Positions 18,801-29,200 of a stretch of DNA of 64,000 nucleotides are shown in pieces (position 1 is the first letter of the stretch; every line of letters starts with the position of its first letter). The DNA is from Candidatus Poseidonia sp. (lineage in GTDB: Archaea > Thermoplasmatota > Poseidoniia > Poseidoniales > Poseidoniaceae): the NCBI GenBank assembly GCA_022426155.1, contig JAKMEE010000005.1, positions 62,001 through 126,000 of the forward strand. The letters are read 5' to 3'. Position numbers and translations under genes: made by a program. The notes beneath the pieces are model-generated. The model ran no database searches, had not been told where the DNA came from, and saw nothing but the letters and a program-made list of their open reading frames with translations.

Positions 18801-18924
18801 CTGAGTCATAATTCCCAACTGATTCACTGGTTTGGAAGAAGCCCGAAATACCTACGAAAAGTGACCCAAAAATAAGTGTTGAAACGATAGCGACATAGGC
18901 CATTTGATTGTGATTCATTGACAT
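15844..18924 (-). CDS. Large TSP3-repeat surface protein with an inserted biotinyl/lipoyl-like segment
   Basis: 1026 aa from the ATG at 18924; in-frame ATGs also at 18942 and 18918. A TATA-like box centred about 29 bp upstream of 18924 argues for a leaderless message starting there. An N-terminal hydrophobic segment (VAIVSTLIFGSLFVGISGFF) is a signal or anchor. Almost all the rest is DTDGDGLSD / DTDNDGMSDGWE repeats that bind calcium, with many DP and Trp-Glu turns. Around 17380-17560 the repeats are broken by IIPLLAPVDGYVYG and VGQSIESRLL, which resembles the hammerhead hairpin of biotinyl/lipoyl or RND-adaptor domains but lacks the modified Lys. First gene of the operon leading to pepP and mqnC. 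Role unknown. Confidence 0.82.
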   Translation of the reverse strand: MSMNHNQMAYVAIVSTLIFGSLFVGISGFFQTSESVGNYDSAVEEDIRGEALPMDEAIDTDGDGLSDKLEETQYGTDVNDPDTDNDGMSDGWEVQHGLNPLDNGESEDLEVDPSQSEETEDATIENETDSWPDPNQGPAGDPDRDGLTNQAEQDLGTDPQRADTDNDGLNDRWESQYTMTVQTPGGDVVLFNPLDGNWDCILLDQAMRDALESIFDGEDGTPDWDDLASNGRHSCDMVLDSDDDGLVNFEEESYGTNPTARDSDMDLIDDIVEVANASMGLFTGLGEDCNIPLLDSIQQKGPFQGFDKSWFLMDMDDDGFLNGPSDWDTDGDGMPDGFEYCYSLEDDAPNAASVLNPANASDGYNDWDMDGMNNLEEYQVAQIFGPTNFTSPWRMDTDLDQMPDGWEAVNGLHPRDGSNGDLDPDRDGWDIDGDGAVMYSTLENSAIVHAIDVELDDFVQANQTVARARITLGGGNQQIIPLLAPVDGYVYGIDVAVGQSIESRLLSWMTIVEPSEQFTNLMEYNARDRDNDGIADGRSTDPLNPDTDGDGLYDGIEVMGWEILVVNRGVQPTWVTSDPGMFDTDADGLSDFAEFSSVCSTGGSNASNPDTDSDGLTDLEEAGNNFMWDGEAYSTSPCMFDTDNDGLEDGEEVVAGEDNFLTHANKSDTDEDGLVDGQEVLFVPRPFQNPTNPLLNDSDSDGMLDGWEMQVKSAEDNTNSHSLWVATSQWNRPGCDGSQTNNCVMQPGGYVWQNWLGGFILEPKFTVGQMNLTGFQMPSNNMCDGCNGRWALDPSLDSLKDDTFDVDNDTLANSQEAPDRWNTNPVDDDSDGDLLPDGWEVYYSQQALELGLVDNSTIGAFGARGVMDPSMPDSDLDGINDGSEDPDLDGLNRTGLIKRYCPGYNDTTNSECNIDPDSPDGKRFYDNLENYTNFEELQNGTNPITNDTDGDDWNDGPEVYYQDHDDDGMATGWEFHFQFDPFDGADRMVDTDGDGHVNYCEYKWDTNPRNPVSYPGQGELCDPFSD
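15930..18790 (-). repeat. Calcium-binding TSP3-type repeats of the large surface protein
   Basis: More than a dozen coded units of the form DxDxDG(L/M)xDxxE spaced 20-60 residues apart across nearly the whole gene, often followed by GW-E. They are diverged at DNA level, so an old array and not a recent tandem expansion. Confidence 0.75.
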
Positions 18925-18948
18925 AGGACATACCCCGCACATCTGTGC

Positions 18949-18957
18949 AAATATACC
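18949..18957 (-). promoter_or_regulatory. TATA box of the surface-protein operon
   Basis: Minus strand GGTATATTT, centred about 29 bp upstream of the ATG at 18924. The spacing implies transcription starting at or beside that ATG, a leaderless mRNA. It decides between the three possible starts only by inference. Confidence 0.5.
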
Positions 18958-19033
18958 GAGACAATGATTCGGTTATAGACCTTGACCAAAAATGGGCAGG
19001 AAAAAACAAGCCAGATGGCACACAATCATGCCA

Positions 19034-20077
19034 TTAGGTCTCGTAATCCATCTGTCTTGGATACAGTGAAAATATCAATGCATCAATTCCAATCTCAACC
19101 TTCATTCGAAACGGCGAACCATGCGCTCTCTCCCACATGCCCCAAATTAATCCAAGTGAATACCCTGGTTGAGGTGAGTGCAAAGTAGCCTCAAGTGAAT
19201 TCGTTGAGCTCAAGGAACAACTTTGCTCTGAGAGCACTCCGAAGCCCCGCTGACTCAGTCTGAGTTCAACATGATCATTCCAATCCGATTCTTGTTGAAC
19301 AAAAAGTCCGTAGTTACTGCTTTCAAACATAAATTTAGATGCTGCAACTGAGGCTTGAAATAATGGCATAATGGATTGCTCAAGACCTTCAACTTCCATA
19401 TCCTGCTGAACACTTCGAGCATCTCGTAGCGGCCTACCTTGGAGGCCGAAATACAATCGATTAAGGACCTGACTTGGAACGAATAAACCCCGTTGTTGGC
19501 CGATGAAAAATCCAAAACTTCGCAATTGAATCTCGTGATTTAGTTCCTCTTTCCCATGTGAGAGGGTGGTTTGCTCTCCCCAGTTGAGCAAAGGAGCTTG
19601 GTGAACATCAGACATGGGCTCATTTTTTTCTGAAAAATCTATTGAAATGTAATCACTCGAACGTTGATCCCATTCAAGGCGAAAACGCTTCTGGACGAAA
19701 TGTTCCTTTGCTGCAAGAGCGAACCCAACCGTCAATGTTGGGTGTGCAGGAGAGAGGATTGAGTCCGATTCAAGATCATAGACCCCCCAACCCATCGCCC
19801 TCCAACGTTGGAGAAGTGCTGAGTAACTTTTCTTTTTACTGAACCATTTTTTGGGTTGTATGTAGGGATGCTTACCCAAGGAATATTCTTCTTCATCCGT
19901 CGCCGCATAGATTAACTTACGACCGATAGGGGAAGCGAAAAATGATTCAAATTGATTCCACCAATCATTGAATTCCTGAACCCCGAATAATAGAAGTTCA
20001 TGTCCAAATGGATCGAGTATTCTCCCACCAGTTGCATGAGTGAACCCGTTATGGATTGAGGCAATTGAATCAGACAT
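19034..20077 (-). CDS. Unknown soluble protein, last gene of the glyA operon
   Basis: 347 aa from ATG 20077, 13 bp after the glyA stop and preceded by GGCGGAG; an in-frame ATG at 20197 would overlap glyA by over 100 bp. Rich in aromatic residues (WRAMGWGVYDLES, FHHATGG-like N-terminus, WGMWERAHGSP near the end), no membrane helix, no catalytic motif I know. Direction and spacing suggest co-transcription with glyA. Function not assigned. Confidence 0.7.
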   Translation of the reverse strand: MSDSIASIHNGFTHATGGRILDPFGHELLLFGVQEFNDWWNQFESFFASPIGRKLIYAATDEEEYSLGKHPYIQPKKWFSKKKSYSALLQRWRAMGWGVYDLESDSILSPAHPTLTVGFALAAKEHFVQKRFRLEWDQRSSDYISIDFSEKNEPMSDVHQAPLLNWGEQTTLSHGKEELNHEIQLRSFGFFIGQQRGLFVPSQVLNRLYFGLQGRPLRDARSVQQDMEVEGLEQSIMPLFQASVAASKFMFESSNYGLFVQQESDWNDHVELRLSQRGFGVLSEQSCSLSSTNSLEATLHSPQPGYSLGLIWGMWERAHGSPFRMKVEIGIDALIFSLYPRQMDYET

Positions 20078-20090
20078 GGTGGCTCCGCCT

Positions 20091-21452
20091 TCACATCGGG
20101 TACCCAGAACGACCTTCATCATTGAAGCAATAACGAATTGTTTGAAATTGTTCTTTGAGAAGATGGACGTCCTTTTTGACGGCTGATGGATCTTCATGAT
20201 CTAAAAGAACTCGCGCATAAAATGAGGCGACATCCTGCATATCATCGGGCTGGAACCCAACTCTCGTCAATTCTTGGACCCCTAGCCGAAGGCCTGAAGG
20301 AGTCATTGCTTTGGTATCACCTGGCAACATATTCATGTTGGTAATAATTCCTGCTTCCTCAAGTAATTGTGCTGCTTTTGCACCGGCTCCAGAATCAGTT
20401 TCGCCGTGTCGGGTTAACACTTGATGTGATTCAGTATACCCTCTGCTTTCAGCGAGAACGTCAAACCCTTTGGCTGCCAATTCTGAGGCAAATGCTTGAG
20501 CGTTCGCAACCGTATCTGCAGCATAGGATGCCCCATATTCTTTGAATTCAGCAAGTGCCATCACCTTCCCTGCAACATGGTGAAGATGGTATGACGAGAC
20601 CACACCAGGGAACATTGCCGTATTCAATCTCCTTTGGAACACCGGGTCCTCTGAAGAAGATAGGAGGAAACCACCCTGGGGTCCGGGGAAAGTTTTGTGG
20701 CTTGAACCGGTCATCACATCAGCCCCCTCACGAAGCGGGTCTTGGAATTGACCACCCGCTATGAGACCCAAGACGTGGGCTCCATCATACATCACTGAAG
20801 CTCCAACTTCTTTGGCGGCGTCTGCCATTTCACGTAAAGGAGTTGGAAATAGGAAAACAGATTGCCCGAACAGTGCAATAGACGGTTCTGTTTCTCGTAT
20901 GACTTTACATGCAGCATCAACATCTGGCTCCATCCGGTCTTCATCCCACGGATAGGTTGTAAGATTCAGATCTCGTAAGCCAACAGCACCCATTCGAGCG
21001 TGAGATATGTGCCCTCCATCAGCCGTTGAAACCGCTGTAATTCTGTCACCTGGTTTGGCTAAGGCCTTGAGAGCGCCAATGTTACTGACTGTACCTGAGA
21101 TGGATTGGATGTTAGCAAATGGTGCATTGAACACTTCCTTAGCCAATTCTAATCCAAGAGATTCAATGGTGTCAAAATCTTCACAGCCTTGGTAATATCG
21201 GCGGCCTGGTAAACCTTCAGCATAACGTCCGTGTAGGTCACTGGCCACAATGTCTTGAACAAGGGGGGAGACTATGTTTTCCGAAGCGATCATTCCGAGC
21301 CCCTTGCGATAGAGACTACCGCTTGCTTTGACTGCATCCATGACCGTTTGGCCTAATTTCCGATTTTCTTCCGAGGGAGTCCAAGCACCGTTTCCGCCTG
21401 CCATGCTGAAATCATGACCGATGAGGTCTTTGAACTGATTGCAAGCCTTCAC
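20091..21452 (-). CDS. glyA: Serine hydroxymethyltransferase
   Basis: 453 aa. Interconverts serine and glycine with a tetrahydropterin one-carbon carrier, using PLP. The PLP lysine is K253 in TGSSHKTFPGPQGG; YDGAHVLGLIAGG holds the ring-binding Asp and His; IASENIVSPLV and GRRYYQGCE at the N-terminus bind the second subunit's cofactor and substrate. The GTG start at 21452 overlaps the upstream stop in GTGA, typical of coupled translation; ATG at 21404 (MAGGNGAW) is an alternative. SerA at 36758-37741 feeds the same pathway. Confidence 0.95.
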   Translation of the reverse strand: MKACNQFKDLIGHDFSMAGGNGAWTPSEENRKLGQTVMDAVKASGSLYRKGLGMIASENIVSPLVQDIVASDLHGRYAEGLPGRRYYQGCEDFDTIESLGLELAKEVFNAPFANIQSISGTVSNIGALKALAKPGDRITAVSTADGGHISHARMGAVGLRDLNLTTYPWDEDRMEPDVDAACKVIRETEPSIALFGQSVFLFPTPLREMADAAKEVGASVMYDGAHVLGLIAGGQFQDPLREGADVMTGSSHKTFPGPQGGFLLSSSEDPVFQRRLNTAMFPGVVSSYHLHHVAGKVMALAEFKEYGASYAADTVANAQAFASELAAKGFDVLAESRGYTESHQVLTRHGETDSGAGAKAAQLLEEAGIITNMNMLPGDTKAMTPSGLRLGVQELTRVGFQPDDMQDVASFYARVLLDHEDPSAVKKDVHLLKEQFQTIRYCFNDEGRSGYPM

Positions 21453-24400
21453 TGACCAGGGCGGCGTGAACTGTTCGTTGTGACCGATGAGCGTTCACTA
21501 CGAATCGTATTGCGAGGGATGATGCGGTCAGGAACAGAGACATCTTTTCCTTGTGAGATCGCATTGAGGTACGGTGCCTGCTTTTTGGTAGTGTAGGCCT
21601 TTCTCCCACGGTAGGCAACTGGCCCAATGGCTCGCTCTAACATTGGACCGGAAAGATCATGCTCTCGAGGTCGCTTTAGCCACCAGGCCTTCCCAAGTCG
21701 TTGGATACGAGGCGGACGAGCCTTGCTCATGGCCGTGGATCTTCGCCTCAATCGTCCTTTGATTTTTTTGTCAGTTTCTCTCGGGAGCCGTTCCGTCATC
21801 CATGCAGGCATACCAATATCGAGAACAACTCCGTTCACCGTTACGAGAATACCAGACAAGAGCAAATGATTACCAATTGGAATATTTGTGGAATTCGGTT
21901 TGACTTTGAAACGTTTCATTCTCCGAGCATATTTGAGCATACCTCGCTGATCTCGATGTTTGATTAATTGCTCTTGTTGTTTGAAGAACCTTCGGACTCC
22001 AAAATGCATTACTAAAAGACCTATCAGTAAAGTAGCCCCTTCTGTTTCACCTACTTCTTGGTAAGTGAGGATACTCAAAACAAACCAAAGAGGAATGAGT
22101 ACAAGGAAGGTTACGACCAGCGAAAGCGGGCTTGGAGTGAATCGCGGAGGCATAGCCTGTTTGGTTGCCTGATGGGATGCGATGAGCATGTTCGCAGTAA
22201 GCGCTTCATCCATGCCACCTTTGAGATCAATGGCGACAAATGGATTCACTGGGGCTTTATCTAGCCACTTTCTCTTGGTCTTTTGATCATCAAGCAACAG
22301 GGATACCTCCAAGTGCTCTTTGCCCTTTTCACCATATCCAAAGATAACACCTAGTGCCATAACACGAGGGTCTTTACCGTCGCTCTTGACCAATTCATCA
22401 ACCACAGTTTTAGCATCATGCCATTCACCCTTATCAAGCAAGCAGAGAGCAACGGCAATACGGGGACGAACACCGGTAGGATCTTGTTTGACCAGTGTAA
22501 TAGCCATTTCTAAAGCCTCATCGTACTTACGCTGTGCCCTCAGCATTGACACCATGGACAATTGGGCGATGAGAGATATACGGTCGCTTTGGAGCATCAT
22601 GTCTTTTGGTTGTGGGCTCCAAGTGCGAACCATGTTTTGGAGAGTTTGCAGATAATCAATGGTCGAGTTATTTTCCCAATCCCAGATATCATCTTCCGTA
22701 ACAGAACCGTGCCAAGGGTCCAGCCATTCACTAATGAAACTGAGAAGCTCGGGTTCATCGTAACCCTCTGGCTGTTGCAATCCATGCAACGCTTCTCTCG
22801 CAGCATCCAAACGACGTAATGCAAGGTAACCAGTTGCGATGATCATTCGGGCTTCATCATCTTCGCCGCCTGCCTGAGCCAATAATTTGCGGCTTTCCTC
22901 AATAGCATCCGGCCAAAGACCTCTTAGCGCTTTTTCCCACATGGATGCCCTAGATTGTTCTTGACGAACCAAGGCTTGGTCACCTGGGAAATCATGGTTT
23001 TGTATCCGAAGAAGCAAATCAAGATCCTCATTGTAGGCGGCTGTTTCGATAAGGTTCTGTAGTTTCCCTCCTCCTTCGAGTTTTACTGCACCGCTACGTC
23101 GTTCATCGGGATTTAAATCAAAGCGGAGCGCTTGCAAACTACTGAAACGGATGATAGAGAGAAGCCACGTCAGAAGAAACACAGTCTGTCCAACGGCAAT
23201 GAACAGCCAAACGGTTAGCAAGCGCATTCCTTCATCGAATCCTTGCGCCTCTAACCAGGCGGTCATCGGCATGAGTGAGCCGAATTCTTTGTAGCACACC
23301 AAAATGAGTAAGAGCACGGTATACCCCGAAAATCCAGCAAAAGCAAAGGTAAGTTGACGTGCCTGTGCCGATTTTTCGGTTCGTATTTCACGAGGAGTAT
23401 CCAAGGTGACTCCAAAGAGACCTCCAAAGGATTGACCGCCCAAAATCAAGTTTCGTGTCAGTTCAAAAATGAACGCCAATCCAACGATTGCAATGTTCAA
23501 GGTCAAATAAAGAGATAAAAACTGAGGAAGTGATTTGACGAATTCCCAATGGAAAAGAATTTCTGAAATCACATCGATTCGGACGAAAATTGAATGCCCG
23601 ATAATTCCCCCGTAATTGAGAACCTCAGCACCATTACTCGGATTGTCAATCATAACGTACAATACAGTGACAATCCCGTTCAAAGCTGTGATTGGCATCG
23701 TCAATAAAAAGAGGACCAATATGAAGGAAAATAAACGGCCAATAATACCAGATTTGTCAGGGTCAATCGGGTTAGGTCGTCCTCGTGTAGTTCGCCATTT
23801 GTTAATCAGCAACATGTTCCAAGATGCCCCCATGATTCGGCCATAGGCAAAAATGGTTGGGGCCATAAACACAAGCATCGAGAATGCAAGCCATGTAGGC
23901 GTGACGGTTCCTTCAATGCTAATACCGTACACAAGGGTGGTCAATGTTACAACAACGATGAGGATGAGGGTGATAAGTCGTCGAAACAAGGAGTTCAAGA
24001 ATGAGCTTTTACCACCTACTTGCCGTCGACCAATTAATTGCGCGTTAGTTGTTTCCCACGGAGAAATCACAACTGGGATGAGGATTAATGTAGCAATCAA
24101 GTAAAGATTCAGTTCATAGAATACCCCTGGATCGAACAATAATTCAGCGATAAGGAGCAACACTCCTGTCAATCCCATCAAGTAAAGAAGGACCCCGTAG
24201 CCAACCAATCCCTCTCGAAGTAATGATCTTGCTTCCTTCAAATTATGGGTGATTCGATGAACTTCGTAGAGGTCATCATCAATCTCGAATGCAACTTGAA
24301 GGTTTGAGAGTTGTTGGGGGATGAACCATCGGCGAACAAAAAATGCACCGATGATGGCAAGAAGCGGAGGGTATAGAAGACCGATGGAGAATTCTGATGT

Positions 24401-24553
24401 TTTCGATATCTCAGCCGCTGCTACATTTGGAATGAAGAGCATCGTGAAAATTGCAACGATGCAGAATTTATACAGCATCCGCATCTTCTGCATAGTGCGA
24501 ACGACCCACAATTGATTTTTGAAGTCTCTCCCTACAAGATGAGAGACTTTCAC
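21449..24553 (-). CDS. Large polytopic membrane protein with an internal TPR-like soluble domain
   Basis: 1034 aa from a GTG that overlaps the aminotransferase stop (GTGA). The first ~470 residues hold around ten hydrophobic helices (such as VLLYLMGLTGVLLLIAELLF and ILIVVVTLTTLVYG). Residues ~480-780 are helical repeats of TPR-like pattern (ARMIIATGYLALRRLDAARE, ALCLLDKGEWHDAKTVVDEL). Two more helices follow near 800-850, then a basic C-terminal tail. Residues like those of a protease or ATPase are not seen. It may organise a membrane complex; function unknown. Confidence 0.78.
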   Translation of the reverse strand: MKVSHLVGRDFKNQLWVVRTMQKMRMLYKFCIVAIFTMLFIPNVAAAEISKTSEFSIGLLYPPLLAIIGAFFVRRWFIPQQLSNLQVAFEIDDDLYEVHRITHNLKEARSLLREGLVGYGVLLYLMGLTGVLLLIAELLFDPGVFYELNLYLIATLILIPVVISPWETTNAQLIGRRQVGGKSSFLNSLFRRLITLILIVVVTLTTLVYGISIEGTVTPTWLAFSMLVFMAPTIFAYGRIMGASWNMLLINKWRTTRGRPNPIDPDKSGIIGRLFSFILVLFLLTMPITALNGIVTVLYVMIDNPSNGAEVLNYGGIIGHSIFVRIDVISEILFHWEFVKSLPQFLSLYLTLNIAIVGLAFIFELTRNLILGGQSFGGLFGVTLDTPREIRTEKSAQARQLTFAFAGFSGYTVLLLILVCYKEFGSLMPMTAWLEAQGFDEGMRLLTVWLFIAVGQTVFLLTWLLSIIRFSSLQALRFDLNPDERRSGAVKLEGGGKLQNLIETAAYNEDLDLLLRIQNHDFPGDQALVRQEQSRASMWEKALRGLWPDAIEESRKLLAQAGGEDDEARMIIATGYLALRRLDAAREALHGLQQPEGYDEPELLSFISEWLDPWHGSVTEDDIWDWENNSTIDYLQTLQNMVRTWSPQPKDMMLQSDRISLIAQLSMVSMLRAQRKYDEALEMAITLVKQDPTGVRPRIAVALCLLDKGEWHDAKTVVDELVKSDGKDPRVMALGVIFGYGEKGKEHLEVSLLLDDQKTKRKWLDKAPVNPFVAIDLKGGMDEALTANMLIASHQATKQAMPPRFTPSPLSLVVTFLVLIPLWFVLSILTYQEVGETEGATLLIGLLVMHFGVRRFFKQQEQLIKHRDQRGMLKYARRMKRFKVKPNSTNIPIGNHLLLSGILVTVNGVVLDIGMPAWMTERLPRETDKKIKGRLRRRSTAMSKARPPRIQRLGKAWWLKRPREHDLSGPMLERAIGPVAYRGRKAYTTKKQAPYLNAISQGKDVSVPDRIIPRNTIRSERSSVTTNSSRRPGQ

Positions 24554-25758
24554 CGATGTCGAAGGAGAAATTGTTCAATTCTATCAAAGGCTTGTTTGAG
24601 AACATCAACACCTGGCAAATAAACAAGACGAACATGTCCCTTTCCAAGTTCTGGAGAAAAACCGCTTCCATGAACTAAAAGCACATGTTCCTGATGTAGT
24701 AATTCAAGCACAAATGATTTGTCATCTTCTGCCCATCGCTCATCCGTCAATCGAACAAACATGTAGAAAGCACCACCCGGGGCTTCTACTTCTAACCCCT
24801 CAATGTTAGCAATACGTTCCAAGCAATAATTACGTTGTGACATGACCCTATCGCCGTACTCCTGCATCCATGAACGGTCGCCTTCCAGACCTGCTAAATA
24901 CCCCACCTGAGCAGGTGTTGAGGCACATAATCGCGAACGTAACAATCGTTCTAATCCGTCACGCACCAAACCCATGCGTTGGGTCGGGTCATGAATTGCC
25001 ATGTATCCAATACGCCAACCTGGCGCATAGTACACCTTGGAAACACCGTTCAATGAAATGACCGGAACATGCTGGCTTCGACTAGCTACTGAGACATGAC
25101 GCCCAGAAAAGTCCAATCCATCGTAGATTTCATCAGCCACAACAATGCAATTTGGATATTGTTTTGCAATATCGAGGAGACGGTCAATGTCACCAGCATC
25201 ACTCACCGTCCCGCACGGGTTGTTTGGATTGATGAGGACAAGCAGTCGAACATCATCGTCCATTTTTGCTTCAATGTCATCGAAATCTAAACGCCAACCA
25301 TTTCGATTCTGTAATTTGTATTCAACCGTCGTTGCCCCGTACATTTGTGGGTAGGCCATGTATGGTGGATAGTGAGGGCCCGGGGCAAGCACTTTTGAGT
25401 TCGGTTCAAGAACCGCTGCGAAGATGAGTTGCAAGGCTTCTGTCACACCATGGCAAACATAGACATCATCAGCAGTAGCTTCCCATCCTTTATTGCGTTC
25501 ATCTTTTGCAATGGCTTCACGAAGTTCTGGCAGGCCGTAGGAAGGTGAATATCCATTCCTTCCACTTCGGAGAGCTGCTGCGTAGGCCTCAACCATGTGA
25601 GTTGGTGTTGGAAGACCAGGATATGCAATAGGGTCACCGATATTTAATTTCAAAATTGAATGTCCTTGGCGTTCTAATTCAGTTGCTGGAACAACAACAT
25701 CACGAATCGCATACTCAATGTTGGCAGCACGTGCTGATACAGGGACAGGATCAACCAT
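24550..25758 (-). CDS. Class I/II PLP aminotransferase (alanine/aspartate aminotransferase-like)
   Basis: 402 aa from ATG 25758, which stands 4 bp after the EVE gene's stop; TTGAGGTGTGA is its ribosome binding site. Fold type I signs: NGYSPSYGLPELREAIA, the NPNNPCGTV loop, VADEIYDGL with the PLP-ring Asp, SLNGVSKVYYAPGWRIGYM with the Schiff-base Lys, and the carboxylate-binding Arg in GHVRLVYL. The pattern is closest to AlaA-type alanine:pyruvate transaminases, but the donor cannot be fixed by eye. Middle gene of the six-gene operon; its stop overlaps the next start. Confidence 0.9.
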   Translation of the reverse strand: MVDPVPVSARAANIEYAIRDVVVPATELERQGHSILKLNIGDPIAYPGLPTPTHMVEAYAAALRSGRNGYSPSYGLPELREAIAKDERNKGWEATADDVYVCHGVTEALQLIFAAVLEPNSKVLAPGPHYPPYMAYPQMYGATTVEYKLQNRNGWRLDFDDIEAKMDDDVRLLVLINPNNPCGTVSDAGDIDRLLDIAKQYPNCIVVADEIYDGLDFSGRHVSVASRSQHVPVISLNGVSKVYYAPGWRIGYMAIHDPTQRMGLVRDGLERLLRSRLCASTPAQVGYLAGLEGDRSWMQEYGDRVMSQRNYCLERIANIEGLEVEAPGGAFYMFVRLTDERWAEDDKSFVLELLHQEHVLLVHGSGFSPELGKGHVRLVYLPGVDVLKQAFDRIEQFLLRHR

Positions 25759-25762
25759 ACAA

Positions 25763-26242
25763 TCACACCTCAACATCGGTTCTTGAAAGGCCACCCATGC
25801 TGAGCACCTCATCAAAATACTTCTTTTCAACCGGTTGAACCGATAAGCGTTGACCTTTTCGTAACAACGGCATCCCATCAAGAGCAGGGTTTTCTTTCAT
25901 GGATGGAAGAGAAACAATCACATTGAAAGCAATAACGGGTGAAATATCAACCATGAACCATCGAGGAGATTCCGGAGTGGATTTCGGGTCAAAATAATGT
26001 CCTTTTGAATCCCATGAAGTGAAATCAGGATATCCTTCTTTGACCACTTGAGCCACACCTGCGACGTGAGGGGGCTTGGTATTTGAATGATAAAATAGAA
26101 CGAGATCTCCTTCTTTCATATCGTCCCTCATCATATTTCGTGCTTGATAATTACGGACTCCATCCCAATGAGTGGAGCCGTCTGAAACCAGTTGCTCATA
26201 AGGATAAACATGGGGTTCAGACTTCATCAGCCAGTGATTCAT
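25763..26242 (-). CDS. EVE domain protein (THYN1-like, modified-base binding fold)
   Basis: 159 aa from ATG 26242 with GGAG four bases upstream. Features of the EVE/PUA-like fold: HWLMKSEP at the start, WDGVRNYQARNMMRDDMKEGDLVLFYHSN, VAGVAQVVKEGYPD and WFMVDISPV. EVE domains bind modified cytosine or adenine in DNA or modified RNA. The gene is within an operon with an RND protein and an aminotransferase, which offers no clear clue to its target; no restriction or methylation gene is beside it. Confidence 0.9.
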   Translation of the reverse strand: MNHWLMKSEPHVYPYEQLVSDGSTHWDGVRNYQARNMMRDDMKEGDLVLFYHSNTKPPHVAGVAQVVKEGYPDFTSWDSKGHYFDPKSTPESPRWFMVDISPVIAFNVIVSLPSMKENPALDGMPLLRKGQRLSVQPVEKKYFDEVLSMGGLSRTDVEV

Positions 26243-26279
26243 ACAACTCCGATGAGAACCAAGTCTATGGAACTCTCGC

Positions 26280-29200
26280 TCACCAAACATCACTGTTGTC
26301 ATCGACCAAAGCTGCATCCATAACGTCGCCTGAGAACGTATTGTGAGGCACCAACCCAAGTTTCTTGGCCATGCCCGTGGTTCCGCCCACGGCACCAATC
26401 CCCATCTTTTCAAGCGTGACAAAGATCGCGGGTAAGAGAATCAGCGCACTTGCAGCAGCTACCCACAGAAGAATGAGGATGACGGTGATGAAAGGTTGAA
26501 TCTCAGGAATCGGAATATTGTAGGCTGTAAACATACCAAGGGAGGTGACCGTTGCCGCCTCAAACAATGACATACCTGTGCCAACTGCTGCACTGCGGAT
26601 GGCATCAATGCCCCCACCGAGTTCTTTGATACGGTTCGCAATGTGAATTGAAAAGTCAACTCCGACGCCCACCAAAATGGATCCAATCATTACCGTCACC
26701 AGCGATAACGGAACATCCATCTGCCACATCACTAACCATTGAAGTGCAACCGTTGCAATCACCGGCGAAGTCGTCCAAAACGAGTAGCGAACATCCCGGA
26801 ATACAATTGCCAATGTGATCAAGGTCAAAATGATTGCAAAGAGCAAGGAAGTCCATTGCGATCCAACGATGAGTTCGTTGACTTCAATGGCAGTGGCAGC
26901 AACTCCAGTGAGTTCTTCGGCACTCTCATCATAATCTCCTTCAAAAGTATCCGTGAATTCATTCACCTTGTCAACACTTCTTGCTGTATCTGCGACTGGG
27001 ATAAACGGCATGTCAACATAAATCAAGGAACGACCGTAATCAGAACTTACGAAGATTTCACGTGTTTCTTTGGTTAGCGAGGCGTAGAACACATCCAACA
27101 AAAACACTTGACTTTGTCTGGATCCGGGGATACCAAATTCATCAGGGCGAGTTAATAAATCCCAAAATGAACCATCAATTGATTGACTTTGATTGAGAAG
27201 TACAGCAGCAATTGCTTTGGCTTCCTCACATTGTTCAGCCCCAGCACAAGGAATTGTGGTTTGAAGCAAATCGTTTACCTGCTCGCCTGAAACGCTTGCT
27301 TTGACACCGGAGGCCTTCATCAAAAAGACAACCGAAACAGCGGTAGTATTCTCAATGTTGTTGAGTTTCCCTTCAAGATGGTCAATTTTCTTCAGAATCT
27401 CGGTGGGATTGTTATTTGATGGATCTCCATCGTTGAGATTGCCACTGACGTTTGCATTGACGAGGACCATCCCGACTTGGCCGGCTTCGAATTCCGAACT
27501 GTATTGCTTCATCTTGACAACGGGAGATTCACCTTCGGGGGCCATGCCGAGCAAATCGATGTTTTCTTCAACGTTCACACGACCTATGGTTCCTGAAAGC
27601 AAAATCAAAAGAAGGAACACTGTGATAACTTTCTTATTGTGTTTGACGGGAATTTCAACCAGAACATCGAAGGCCTTGAGCGGAGGGTGTTTGGTCTTTC
27701 TCAGATCAAGGATGAGTGTTAAATTTGGGACCATGAACATCGTTAGAACATAGACGATAACAATGCCGAGTGACAATGCGATCCCCACTGTCTGAATAGG
27801 AGCCATGGGCGTGAAAACTAGAGAAATAAATCCAATGACGGTCGTCACTGCTGACAAAAATACGGCCTTCCCTGTTGAAGAAAGTGATGCACGCATCTTT
27901 TCTTGGCGGGTTCCTTCTTCCTCCGCGTAGCGATTCGTAATGTGGAGACCATAAGAGACCCCCAACGCGAGAAGAATAGGACCAACAATGATCACCGTCA
28001 TCGTCACTTCATAATTCGTCGCCCCAATAACCCCTAGTGTCCAAAACACGGCACACAGCGTCGGTAGCCCCGAAATAACTACCACTTTGAACCCCTGAAG
28101 TGGGCGCATTCCTGTTATGCCTGTTTGAAGGAGATCTGAGTGAAAGACGAAGAGTCCGATGGCGACTAAGACAACTGCCATGGGAAAGATTTCCCAGAAC
28201 AGGCGGAAAGAAAACTCGGTCACAGCGTTCGTGATAGGCACGGGTCCAGTAAGGGTCATACTGATTCCCAAGTCATCCCAATCACACACACGGCTGTCAG
28301 CAGGCTGTCCGTTCTCGGTGAATTCACACGGGCGTTCCATCTCAGATATCTCATCAAGCATTGCTTGCGTTTCTTCGATGATTTCTTTGGCTGGACGATC
28401 TTCTGTGACAGCCACTGCCATGATAGCTCTGTCAAGAACTCCATCGGGGCCACCATCTTCCGCTCCCGCGATGTCTCGAGCCAATTTGTTTAACCCGGAA
28501 CCTGGCTCACCATTTTCATCATACATCTCTCCAACAACAAGATCAATGGTCGGTTGACTTGGGATTTCATAGGCTCCACCTAATTCTTCGTCTGTGAGAG
28601 CAAATAAATAATTCAAATCTTCAGCTGCACTTGCGCTAGCACAAGTTTCCGAACCGGTAACACAACCGAGGTTACCGATTTCAGTGACGATGGCTTCACG
28701 TATTCTTGGAGCACTGGAATTCACCTCTTTCAGAACTGTTGAAATCGATAAAATGTAAATGACGTCATCTGATGAATCCGATTGATAAGGATTCAGAATT
28801 TTTTCAACATAACTAATTTCTTGTAATATACGCTGATCCGTGATATTTTCATTATCAGATTCAATATAAACAACCATGACGTTGGTCGACCAATCCTCTT
28901 CTACTTTGGCGATTAATTCAGCCACCTTACTGCCATCTGGTAAGTAGACTTCCAAATCACCGTTCACATTCAGAGCAGGATTGTCAGGGTCATCGTCAAA
29001 ACGAGTATCGTCTAGGAAACCCGATTGTGTAACAAAGTAAACCGTGAGCAGAAGAAAAACAAGCACAGTAGGAATTGGAAATCGCGTGATAGCGCCGGTC
29101 GCTCCACTTTTTTCCCATTCCCTCTTCATCCGTTTTGGAGCCTCAAGAACTGCATCTATACTGCGTTTAGAATCAACCGTTTTGAATTGCTCCATCAACT

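Noticed and set aside
26243-26422. 60-residue N-terminal extension of the EVE protein
   Set aside because: It overlaps the end of the RND gene and lacks family match; ATG 26242 with GGAG starts the fold.
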